Positions 25,355 through 31,654 of a DNA stretch of 62,640 bases are shown piece by piece. A program made the translations under genes and the position numbers. Each line of letters opens with the position of its first letter. Position 1 is the stretch's first letter. The notes under the pieces were generated by a model that worked only from the letters and a program-made list of their open reading frames with translations, was not told the origin of the DNA and made no database searches. The stretch comes from Chthoniobacterales bacterium (lineage in GTDB: Bacteria; Verrucomicrobiota; Verrucomicrobiia; Chthoniobacterales; UBA10450). The stretch is from assembly GCA_003244145.1 (NCBI GenBank), contig QHBM01000136.1, forward strand, positions 1 to 62,640, in the 5' to 3' direction.

Positions 25355-25546
25355 ATGAGCGCAGCAGAATTCATCCAAAAGCTCGAAGCAATGCCAGAAT
25401 CGGAACGCGAACGCATCTTTGCCACTCTGGTGGAAAACCAGGAATGGCGAGAAGACCTTGTTGATTTAATGACAATCGCCGACAGGCGCGAGGAGCCGAG
25501 CCGCCCCATCGACGAAGTCTTCAAAGATTTGAAGATCGATGCATGA
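25355..25546 (+). CDS. Small antitoxin of a RelBE-like pair
   Basis: ATG at 25355 gives MSAAEFIQKLEAMPESERER, IFATLVENQEWREDLVDLMT, IADRREEPSRPIDEVFKDLK, 63 residues. The start resembles the antitoxins at 6615 and 35381. The acidic C-terminus with PSRPIDEVFKDLKID is the usual toxin-binding tail. It overlaps the (frameshifted) toxin start by 4 bp. Confidence 0.8.
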   Translation: MSAAEFIQKLEAMPESERERIFATLVENQEWREDLVDLMTIADRREEPSRPIDEVFKDLKIDA

Positions 25547-25810
25547 AGTGGCGCATCGTCTTTGCGCGCACGGCCGAAAGAGAACTAGCGAAACTCTCCA
25601 GTGACATTCAACTGCGACTGGGACGCGCCATCCGATCCCTGGAGGGAGGATCCAGTTCCCGCGTCGGCCAAACGTCTAAAAGGCCGCCATGAATTTCGTT
25701 TACGAGTCGGTGATTACCGGGTGCTCTACCTTCTCGAACACGAGCCACCTTCGTTCCTAAACGTTCGCACGTTTCAACGTTCCCACCTTCTACTTTCCAA
25801 TTTCCCATGA
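25543..25810 (+). pseudogene. RelE-type toxin with frameshift and repeat-replaced end
   Basis: ATG at 25543 gives MKWRIVFARTAERELAKLSS, DIQLRLGRAIRSLE and then loses frame. The expected continuation EDPVPASAKRLKGRHEFRLR, VGDYRVLYLLEHEPP is present in another frame (in the ORF reading through about 25645-25757). Removing one G from GGAGGGAGG at about 25645 restores it. After EHEPP the gene is replaced by CGTTCGCACGTTTCAACG words and a TTCTACTTTCC heptamer, so the last strand is missing. Two independent lesions suggest real decay more than a sequencing slip. Confidence 0.8.
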
Positions 25811-25895
25811 CCATCTCGGTCTTAACGCCTGCCACGGCGACTCGGCGGCTTGCCTGATCAAGAACGGGAAACTTGCCGTCGCTGAAGAAAACTTG
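25807..25895 (+). pseudogene. 5' fragment of a carbamoyltransferase gene
   Basis: The DNA ATGACCATCTCGGTCTTAAC onward aligns with the start of the intact carbamoyltransferase gene (26889, ATGACCATCCTTGGCCTTAA). Allowing one missing base after ATC, it encodes MTI(L)GLNACHGDSAACLIK, NGKLAVAEE. Then similarity ends. It is the beginning of a second, lost carbamoyltransferase; four fragments of the other end of such genes lie at 28771-30826. Confidence 0.75.
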
Positions 25896-25947
25896 AAGAT
25901 AGAATGTGCCAACGGAACGAGGTCAATCGGGTTGTTCTGAACGGAAT

Positions 25948-26733
25948 ATGAATCCCGATCCTAATGCGGCGCCGCGCGTCCCGACCGAGCGAGTTTTGGG
26001 AATTGAATTTTTCTCCGGCACTGCGGCGGAAGCGGTGGAACATCTCGCGCGGCACGGTGGTTACGCCGTCATCCCGGCCGGGCCGGCGCTCATGAAACTG
26101 AATTACGACGAGGATTACCGGCGGGCCATGCAGAGTGCGGATCTCGCCCTCGCTGATAGCGGATTGCTCGCTCTCATGTGGAGGATCGCGACCGGCCGCA
26201 AACTGCGAAACATTTCCGGCATAACTTTTCTCAAACAATTGCTCGGCTCCGCTGAAATCCGCACCGATGGAGCAACCCTGTTTGTGTTCGCGTCGGGCGA
26301 AGCCAAAGAGAAGGCCGCGAAGTGGTTTCGCGCGCGGGAAACTCTCGTGCACGAGCGGAGTTACCATGTCGCCTCAAGTCCGCCCGAGGTGCACGACTAC
26401 GCGCTGCTCTCGAGAATTGAGGAGCTGCGTCCGCGCCACGTGGTGATGGCCATTCCCGGTGGCACGCAGGAGAAGCTGGCGTTGTATCTGCGCGAGCATC
26501 TCGTTTATCGGCCCAGCATTTATTGTGTCGGAGCCGCGCTGGGATTTCTTTCGGGATCCGAACGGCCGATTCCGGAATGGGCGGAGAAGAGCCACCTGGG
26601 ATGGGCGGCTCGTCTGTTCGCCCAGCCGCGAATGTTTTTCCCGCGCCTCGCCATGAGTCTGGGCCTGGCGCGAATGGTGTTCAAGTATCGCTCGGAATTG
26701 CCTCCCGTCAGGTCCCATTGGGCGGACGCGTGA
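25948..26733 (+). CDS. WecG/TagA/CpsF family glycosyltransferase, second copy
   Basis: Motifs match the copy at 23456: LGIEFFSGTAAEAVEHLARH, LMKLNYDEDYRRAMQSADLA, LADSGLLALMW, NISGITFLKQLL, AIPGGTQEKLALYLREHL, CVGAALGFLSGSERPIPEWA. I chose the ATG at 25948 (MNPDPNAAPRVPTERVLG); an upstream ATG at 25906 is possible. It precedes the intact carbamoyltransferase gene, separated by a repeat spacer. The likely role is transfer of an N-acetyl-hexosamine to lipid-linked polymer precursor. Confidence 0.88.
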   Translation: MNPDPNAAPRVPTERVLGIEFFSGTAAEAVEHLARHGGYAVIPAGPALMKLNYDEDYRRAMQSADLALADSGLLALMWRIATGRKLRNISGITFLKQLLGSAEIRTDGATLFVFASGEAKEKAAKWFRARETLVHERSYHVASSPPEVHDYALLSRIEELRPRHVVMAIPGGTQEKLALYLREHLVYRPSIYCVGAALGFLSGSERPIPEWAEKSHLGWAARLFAQPRMFFPRLAMSLGLARMVFKYRSELPPVRSHWADA

Positions 26734-26888
26734 ACCAAAGTAGGAAAGTAGGAAAGTAGGAAGTAGAAAGTAGGAAGTAGAAAGAGAAGAAGGGCTCACT
26801 CCGCAGGCTTTACCGCCCATCTCGCGCCGCTCCCGCGGGCTCCATTGATACTTTCTAATTTAGCCTTTTTACTTTCTACTTTTCCCCA
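26734..26888. repeat. GTAGGAA/GTAGAAA heptamer spacer before the carbamoyltransferase gene
   Basis: AAGTAGGAAAGTAGGAAAGT and further GTAGAAAGTAGGAAGTAGA units fill about 26740-26785. On the far side the reverse-direction words TTTACTTTCTACTTTTCCCC (about 26865-26886) end only 3 bases before the ATG at 26889, so they form the 5' untranslated region. There is no Shine-Dalgarno motif in that stretch. Confidence 0.85.
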
Positions 26889-28697
26889 ATGACCATCCTT
26901 GGCCTTAACGCTTATCATGGCGATTCCGCGGCTTGTTTGATCAAGGACGGGAAGCTTGTCGCCGCGGCGGAGGAGGAGCGTTTTCGCCGGATCAAACATT
27001 GGGCGGGCCTGCCGACGCAGGCGATCGATTACTGTCTGCGCGAAGGCGGCATCGCGCTTCATGACATCGATCATATCGCCGTGAATCGAAAACCGGGCGT
27101 GAATAACTGGCGCCGACTCGCTTTCGTTCTGCGGCATCGCCCCGATCCGCGGCTCATGCTGCAGAAGGTGCGGAACATTCGCAGCGCCTCGTCTGTGAAA
27201 GACGCTCTCGAGCGCGCCTACAAGGTTTCGCTCCGCGCACAGCTCCATCACGTCGAACACCATCTCGCGCATCTCGCTTCGGCCTTCCTTGTTTCCGGCT
27301 TTGAGGAAGCCGCCTGCATTTCGATCGATGGGTTTGGCGACTTTGCCAGCACTGCCATGGGGTCGGGGCAGGGGAGCGGGATCGAGATCGATCAGCGCGT
27401 TTATTTTCCGCACTCGTTAGGCATTTTTTATTCGGCCATCACCCAATTCATCGGCTTCCGCAATTTCGGCGATGAATACAAGGTGATGGGTCTCGCGCCT
27501 TACGGTGAGCCGCACTACCTAGAGCAAATGCGCGAACTCGTGCGCGTTCAGCCGGACGGAACTTTCAAACTGAACCTAAAATATTTCCGGCATCATACCG
27601 ACAACGTTTCCTACAGTTGGAACGATTGCGCGCCGAAAGTGGGAACGCTTTACACGCGCAAATTATCCGAGCTGCTCGGCCCGGCCCGCGCCGAGCACGA
27701 TCCATTGGAGCAACGCCACAAGGATCTCGCCCGCTCCATTCAGGCCATGTACGAAGAGGCCTTCTTCGCCCTGCTCAATGCCCTGCACAAAAAGCGCCCA
27801 TCCGTGAACCTGGCTTTGTCGGGTGGCTGTGCCATGAACTCAGTGGCGAACGGGAAGGTTTATTTGCGCACACCGTTCCGGAAAATGTATCTGCCCGCCG
27901 CGGCCGGCGACGCCGGCGGCGCGATCGGAGCCGCTGCCGTTGTCGCGGCGAAGTTGAAATTCGAAATTCGAAATTCGAAAACCTCGGCATTTTCACCTTC
28001 CACCTTTGCACTTTCTAACACTGCTTCTGCTTATCTCGGTCCCTCTTTCTCAAACGCTGAAATCGCAGAGCTTCTGAAATTACGAGAAGCTGAAATTAAA
28101 GAAGCCGGCTGCACGATCTCAGATTTTCAGAATTTCAGCGGTTCAGCTTTTTCCCGCGAACTCTGCACCCGCACGGCCGAGGCGATCGCGGACGGCAAAG
28201 TGGCCGGCTGGTTTCAAGGCCGGATGGAATGGGGGCCGCGCGCGCTCGGCAACCGCTCAATCCTGGGCGACCCGCGCCGGGCCGACATGAAAGAGATCCT
28301 GAACTCGAAGATCAAACGGCGGGAATCGTTCCGTCCTTTCGCGCCTTCGATTTTGCGCGAAGCGGTCGCGGAATGGTTCGAGCAGGAAGACGATGTGCCG
28401 TTTATGATGGAAGTGTTTCAAATCCGTCCCGAGAAACGCGCGTTGATTCCAGCCGTCACGCACGTGGATGGCTCCGGCCGATTACAAACCGTGCATCGTG
28501 AGACCAACCCTCTTTTCCACCTTCTACTTTCTACTTTCTACTTTCAAACTGGCGTCCCCATGGTCCTCAACACTTCCTTTAACGAAAACGAGCCCGTGGT
28601 CTGCCGTCCCGAAGAAGCGCTCGATTGCTTTCTCCGAACGCGGATGGACGTTCTTGTCCTGGGAAGTTTTTTTATAGAGAGAACGAATCATCCCTGA
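26889..28697 (+). CDS. NodU/CmcH-type carbamoyltransferase
   Basis: Transfers a carbamoyl group from carbamoyl phosphate to a hydroxyl of a sugar or other small molecule. Product of 602 residues. N-terminal domain: MTILGLNAYHGDSAACLIKD, VAAAEEERFRRIKHWAGLP, HHVEHHLAHLASAF (metal-binding histidines), GFGDFAS. C-terminal YrdC-related domain: GWFQGRMEWGPRALGNRSIL, RESFRPFAPSIL, VLNTSFNENEPVVCRP. Three repeat-derived segments are in frame: about residues 354-377 (KFEIRNSK, ATTCGAA words), 395-424 (TGAAATT and TTTCAG-type words) and 540-554 (LLLSTFYF, TTTCTAC words). They lie between conserved motifs. In this locus the target is probably a sugar of the exported polymer. Confidence 0.92.
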   Translation: MTILGLNAYHGDSAACLIKDGKLVAAAEEERFRRIKHWAGLPTQAIDYCLREGGIALHDIDHIAVNRKPGVNNWRRLAFVLRHRPDPRLMLQKVRNIRSASSVKDALERAYKVSLRAQLHHVEHHLAHLASAFLVSGFEEAACISIDGFGDFASTAMGSGQGSGIEIDQRVYFPHSLGIFYSAITQFIGFRNFGDEYKVMGLAPYGEPHYLEQMRELVRVQPDGTFKLNLKYFRHHTDNVSYSWNDCAPKVGTLYTRKLSELLGPARAEHDPLEQRHKDLARSIQAMYEEAFFALLNALHKKRPSVNLALSGGCAMNSVANGKVYLRTPFRKMYLPAAAGDAGGAIGAAAVVAAKLKFEIRNSKTSAFSPSTFALSNTASAYLGPSFSNAEIAELLKLREAEIKEAGCTISDFQNFSGSAFSRELCTRTAEAIADGKVAGWFQGRMEWGPRALGNRSILGDPRRADMKEILNSKIKRRESFRPFAPSILREAVAEWFEQEDDVPFMMEVFQIRPEKRALIPAVTHVDGSGRLQTVHRETNPLFHLLLSTFYFQTGVPMVLNTSFNENEPVVCRPEEALDCFLRTRMDVLVLGSFFIERTNHP

Positions 28698-28775
28698 TTG
28701 CTGGTCTTCGTTTTCCGAACTCCTCTTTCAGTTTTCTCCTTTAACCTTTCGACTTTCTACTTTTCACACGATGGA
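28617..28775. repeat. 159 bp near-identical direct repeat, copy 1
   Basis: This segment (last 27 codons of the carbamoyltransferase gene plus the following spacer with CTTTCGACTTTCTACTTTTC) is repeated at 29819-29977, exactly 1202 bp further on, with three base differences in my count. The two copies flank the VapBC-like module at 28898-29538 and a carbamoyltransferase 3' fragment. The high identity means a recent duplication event. Confidence 0.85.
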
Positions 28776-28818
28776 TGCGCTGGTGTTCGGCACTTTTTTC
28801 GTCGAACGCAGCAGTTAA
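28771..28818 (+). pseudogene. Last codons of another carbamoyltransferase (remnant 2)
   Basis: ATGGATGCGCTGGTGTTCGG and the next bases encode MDALVFGTFFVERSS and a stop, equivalent to the intact gene's final MDVLVLGSFFIERTNHP. Nothing upstream of it is left except a CTTTCGACTTTCTAC repeat. It lies 73 bp downstream of the intact gene's stop. Confidence 0.7.
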
Positions 28819-28897
28819 TTCATCTACTCGGTTCCGCTTCGGATCCCGCGTCTTTTTAAGTTTGACTCCAGCGATCTTGACGTGGGATAATCCCACC

Positions 28898-29125
28898 ATG
28901 ACTTTGACCGCTGACAGCAAGAAACGAGTCGTTTTGCCGAGCGCTGCGCCCGGAGATGTCTTTGTCTGTGACGAGACTGCTGACGGGCTCGTGTTGAAAC
29001 GGGTATACCGCCAAACAGTCACAAGTAAAAAAACGAAAGCCGAGGTTTTGAAAGCAATCAAAAACTGGAAAGCGGTCCCGAAGATCCGGTGGGAAGAACT
29101 GCGGAAGATGACGCGCGAACAATGA
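28898..29125 (+). CDS. VapB-like antitoxin (AbrB-fold candidate)
   Basis: ATG at 28898 gives MTLTADSKKRVVLPSAAPGD, VFVCDETADGLVLKRVYRQT, VTSKKTKAEVLKAIKNWKAV, 75 residues. The start TADSKKRVVLPxAxPGDxF is the swapped-hairpin AbrB pattern of VapB antitoxins, and the basic C-terminal part would bind the toxin. It overlaps the PIN toxin by 4 bp (29122-29125). Confidence 0.8.
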   Translation: MTLTADSKKRVVLPSAAPGDVFVCDETADGLVLKRVYRQTVTSKKTKAEVLKAIKNWKAVPKIRWEELRKMTREQ

Positions 29126-29538
29126 CATTGCTGGATACGAACATCGTCATCGACGCACATCAATCCTCCGGTCGTTATCAGGCATGGGCGCGAGATCTTA
29201 TCGCTAGCGCCGTGCTTCACGCGGGTGCGGCGATCAACGCAGTCACTTTGGCCGAGCTCTATGCGGGACCAGTGAAAGGTGAGCGGATCGAGGAAGACAT
29301 GCGACAAACAGGGGTCGAGATCATCGAGCTTCCGTCTGCGGCAGCGGGATTATGTGGGCGAGCGTATGCGCGTTACCGTGCAGCACGCCGCAAGTCCCGA
29401 GGCGGCGAAGCGCCATCGATACCGCTGCCCGACTTCTTTATCGGCGCGCATGCCGAGCTGATGGGATGGAACCTCGCCACGCGCGATACCGAGCGTTTCC
29501 GCCTTTACTTCCCTACTGTTCGACTGCTCGAACCCTGA
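29122..29538 (+). CDS. vapC: VapC-like PIN domain toxin
   Basis: ATG at 29122 gives MTLLDTNIVIDAHQSSGRYQ with the first catalytic Asp in LLDTNIVID. A Glu follows in TLAELYAGP and the final acidic cluster is LPDFFIGAHAELMGWNLATRD. Product of 138 residues, normal for PIN toxins, which cleave tRNA or other RNA. The frame is intact and all acidic positions are present. The pair with the gene at 28898 looks functional and lies between two copies of a 159 bp repeat. Confidence 0.9.
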   Translation: MTLLDTNIVIDAHQSSGRYQAWARDLIASAVLHAGAAINAVTLAELYAGPVKGERIEEDMRQTGVEIIELPSAAAGLCGRAYARYRAARRKSRGGEAPSIPLPDFFIGAHAELMGWNLATRDTERFRLYFPTVRLLEP

Positions 29539-29548
29539 ACTGCCTCGA

Positions 29549-29899
29549 ACCCATTCTCCGCGTACCGCTGGGCAAATGTTTCAAACCGAAGGACGACATT
29601 CCTTTTGTGATCAAAGTCTTCCAGATCAACCCGGGCAAACGGGGCTTGATTCCATCCGTCTGTCAGTCGACGGCTTAGGCCGTTTACAACCTGTGCATCG
29701 CGAAACCAACCCGCTTTATCACCAACTGATCTCCGCCTTCAGATCTCTGACTTCCATCCCCCTCGTCCTGAACACATCTTTCAACGAAAACGAACCGGTC
29801 GTTTGCCGCCCCGAAGAAGCGCTCGATTGCTTTCTCCGCACGCGGATGGACGTTCTTGTCCTGGGAAGTTTTTTTATAGAGAGAACGAATCATCCCTGA
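29549..29899 (+). pseudogene. 3' third of a carbamoyltransferase gene (remnant 3)
   Basis: Encodes EPILRVPLGKCFKPKDDIPF, VIKVFQINPGKRGLIPSV, then after a one-base frameshift at about 29665 VDGLGRLQPVHRETNPLYHQ, LVLNTSFNENEPVVCRPEEA and the same MDVLVLGSFFIERTNHP end as the intact gene. It corresponds to roughly the last 115 residues of the protein at 26889. The first part is clearly diverged from the intact copy, whereas the last 80 bases are almost identical to it. Upstream it abuts the VapC gene directly. Confidence 0.88.
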
Positions 29900-29977
29900 T
29901 TGCTGTTCTTCGTTTTCCGAACTCCTCTTTCAGTTTTCTCCTTTAACCTTTCGACTTTCTACTTTTCACGCGATGGA
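29819..29977. repeat. 159 bp near-identical direct repeat, copy 2
   Basis: Second copy of the segment at 28617-28775, ending in CGATGGATG. It contains the last 27 codons of remnant 3 and the spacer behind it. Confidence 0.85.
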
Positions 29978-30017
29978 TGTCCTCGTGCTCGGCAGTTTTT
30001 TCATCGCACGCAGGTAA
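29973..30017 (+). pseudogene. Last codons of a carbamoyltransferase (remnant 4)
   Basis: ATGGATGTCCTCGTGCTCGG onward encodes MDVLVLGSFFIARR and stop. It stands in the same relation to remnant 3 as the 28771 fragment to the intact gene, directly after the CTTTCTACTTTTCACGCG spacer, but its bases differ from 28771-28818 after the first nine, so it derives from a different parent copy. Confidence 0.7.
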
Positions 30018-30027
30018 CGACCACTTT

Positions 30028-30543
30028 ATGAAAGCTGATGATGTGCGCGCGATTCTCACCGCGCTCAATGACGCGGAGGTCAGATATCTTATCGTCGGTG
30101 GTCTGGCGGTCGTTGCCCATGGCTATGTCCGTTTCACGCAAGACATCGACCTTGTCGTGCAGCTCGAGCGTGAAAATATCCTTCGTGCCATGAATGCGCT
30201 CACCATCATCGGCTACCGTCCACTCATCCCGGTCGACGCAAAGGACTTCGCCGATGGGAGGCTTAGACAGGAATGGCGCGAGGAAAAAGGAATGATCGTT
30301 TTTCAGATGCTAAACCTGGAGCGCGAAAGCACGCGGCTCGATATTTTCGTCACCGAGCCCTTTGCCTTTACCGAAGAGTTTGAAGGAGCAAAGTGGCACG
30401 ATCTCGACGGCTTGCGTGCGCCGGTGCTGCGACTCACAACGCTTATTACGATGAAAGAAGCGGCCGGCCGTCCCCAGGACCTTGCCGATGCCGACAGCTT
30501 GCGCGACATTCTGCGATTGCAACAAGGCGAGATTGAACCGTGA
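30028..30543 (+). CDS. Nucleotidyltransferase-fold protein, possible TA component
   Basis: ATG at 30028 gives MKADDVRAILTALNDAEVRY, LIVGGLAVVAHGYVRFTQDI, DLVVQLERENILRAMNAL. The VGGLAVVAHG...TQDIDLVV core is a minimal nucleotidyltransferase, AbiEii/AbiGii-like or DUF6036. Product of 171 residues ending LTTLITMKEAAGRPQDLADA and DSLRDIL, the common ending of this family. It overlaps the next small gene by 4 bp. Same module type as 24294-25340 but without the middle gene. Confidence 0.82.
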   Translation: MKADDVRAILTALNDAEVRYLIVGGLAVVAHGYVRFTQDIDLVVQLERENILRAMNALTIIGYRPLIPVDAKDFADGRLRQEWREEKGMIVFQMLNLERESTRLDIFVTEPFAFTEEFEGAKWHDLDGLRAPVLRLTTLITMKEAAGRPQDLADADSLRDILRLQQGEIEP

Positions 30544-30758
30544 CAAAAAAAACAACCGTACGCCCGCTTTCAGCGGAGCAGCGGGCCGCATGGCGGAAGC
30601 ACAATCTCGAGACGCTCGCGCAATCCGCTGCTTTGTCGTTCGGAGAGAAACTCGCGCTCTTGGAGGATTTGGAAGAAGTCACGACCGCGCTTGGTTATCG
30701 CCGCGACCCCGGGACCGGGCGACTGCGCAAAGCCGAGTGGCCCAGCGCTGATCTCTGA
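30540..30758 (+). CDS. Small partner of the nucleotidyltransferase
   Basis: GTG-start product of 72 residues: RPLSAEQRAAWRKHNLETLA, QSAALSFGEKLALLEDLEEV, TTALGYRRDPGTGRLRK. The LSFGEKLALLEDLEEV segment parallels LTFREKLEWLEEAETL of the protein at 25143. Helical, charged, with no membrane segment. Proposed antitoxin or adaptor for the nucleotidyltransferase; this is inference from repeated gene order. Confidence 0.7.
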   Translation: MTKKTTVRPLSAEQRAAWRKHNLETLAQSAALSFGEKLALLEDLEEVTTALGYRRDPGTGRLRKAEWPSADL

Positions 30759-30763
30759 CATCT

Positions 30764-30826
30764 GCGCTCGATTGCTTTATGGGGCATTTCTTCGTCGAAC
30801 GAAAAAATGAAATGCTAAGGAGCTGA
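30764..30826 (+). pseudogene. Internally deleted end of a carbamoyltransferase (remnant 5)
   Basis: GCGCTCGATTGCTTTATGGG and the next bases encode ALDCFMGHFFVERKNE, equivalent to EALDCFLRTRMDVLVLGSFF with about ten residues missing, then ERxNE, after which the frame reads into GAAATGCTAAGGAGCTGAAA repeat words. Only the extreme end of the gene remains. Confidence 0.6.
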
Positions 30827-30881
30827 AATGCTGAGAACCTGAAAGCCTGGAAGGGAACGCTGAAAACTGAAAAGCTGAGAT

Positions 30882-31244
30882 ATGCGGTTGTCCCCAGAGC
30901 TAAGAGAGCGCACGAAGCGTTACGCTTCAGCAATCGTTCGACTGTACGTGCAGCTGCCCCGGTCGCGGAAGGAAGTAGAAGTGCTCGGGCATCAATTATT
31001 GCGATCCGGCACTTCCGTCGCTGCGCAGATCAGAGAGACCTCGCGCGCGCGGTCCGATTCGGAATTCTGTTCGAAAATAGACGGCGCCCTGCAAGAAGCT
31101 GATGAGTCGCAGCTCTGGCTTGAGTTACTGAAAGAAGATTGCGGTATCAGCGGAGAGAAAATCGACACATTGCACGGCGAAACAGATCAGTTGATCGCGA
31201 TTTTTGTTACGATGGTGAGCAAAACAAGACGCCACGTAGGTTAA
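30882..31244 (+). CDS. Four-helix bundle protein, S23 / IVS-like
   Basis: Product of 120 residues: MRLSPELRERTKRYASAIVR, LYVQLPRSRKEVEVLGHQLL, RSGTSVAAQIRETSRARSDS, EFCSKIDGALQEADESQLWL. The LGHQLLRSGTSVAAQxRE...LQEADESQLWLELL pattern is the S23 family. It is diverged from the other two members. It is bordered on both sides by octamer repeats of the CAGTATTT / GCTGAAAA type. Role unknown. Confidence 0.85.
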   Translation: MRLSPELRERTKRYASAIVRLYVQLPRSRKEVEVLGHQLLRSGTSVAAQIRETSRARSDSEFCSKIDGALQEADESQLWLELLKEDCGISGEKIDTLHGETDQLIAIFVTMVSKTRRHVG

Positions 31245-31370
31245 AGCTTTCAGCGTCTCAGTATTTCAGTATTTCAGTATTTCAGTATTTCAGTATTTCA
31301 GCATTTCAGCATTTCAGCGTCTCCATTTCCGTCTTGCCATCCGGACCACAGTCAGGCACATCGTTCTGAG
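31245..31370. repeat. CAGTATTT octamer tandem array
   Basis: Seven contiguous 8 bp units at 31259-31314: five CAGTATTT and two CAGCATTT, framed by CAGCGTCT. The same octamer words occur inverted or scattered at about 13365-13455, 30810-30880, 35285-35320 and inside the carbamoyltransferase gene at about 28125-28150. Confidence 0.9.
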
Positions 31371-31580
31371 GTGGCCCCCATTCTGTTCCTCCTTGCAACC
31401 GTCCTGCTTGCCGGCGCTGCTCTCGCCAGCCTGAAATTAGCGCACCGGAGACTAAAGCCGCGACGTGTCATCATCATCGTAATTGCGGCGGTGCTCATGA
31501 GCCTGGCAACGTGGTGGCTGCTCGATCGGATGTCGCAGCCGCCATCCTACGGTGAGCAAGATGGCATCGCGCCTCCGTAG
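31371..31580 (+). CDS. Small two-helix membrane protein (uncertain)
   Basis: GTG-start frame of 69 residues: (V)APILFLLATVLLAGAALA, SLKLAHRRLKPRRVIIIVIA, AVLMSLATWWLLDRM. Two hydrophobic helices separated by a basic loop KLAHRRLKPRR would span the inner membrane with the loop in the cytoplasm. No family is recognised. It precedes the large fusion gene and no other gene fits the space. It could be a real small protein or a chance hydrophobic frame. Confidence 0.45.
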   Translation: MAPILFLLATVLLAGAALASLKLAHRRLKPRRVIIIVIAAVLMSLATWWLLDRMSQPPSYGEQDGIAPP

Positions 31581-31654
31581 AAATGGGAGGAACGGGGCTT
31601 TGTCCTGAACGCTAAGCTTTCGACTTTCCCCTTTCTCCCTTCTACTTTCCCGTC

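Noticed and set aside
28617-29977. Diversity-generating retroelement (template and variable repeat)
   Set aside because: The two 159 bp copies differ at about three positions and not specifically at adenines, and no reverse transcriptase gene is present.
31139-31369. 76-residue frame with FQYFSIS repeats
   Set aside because: It overlaps the S23 gene in another frame and then reads the CAGTATTT array.
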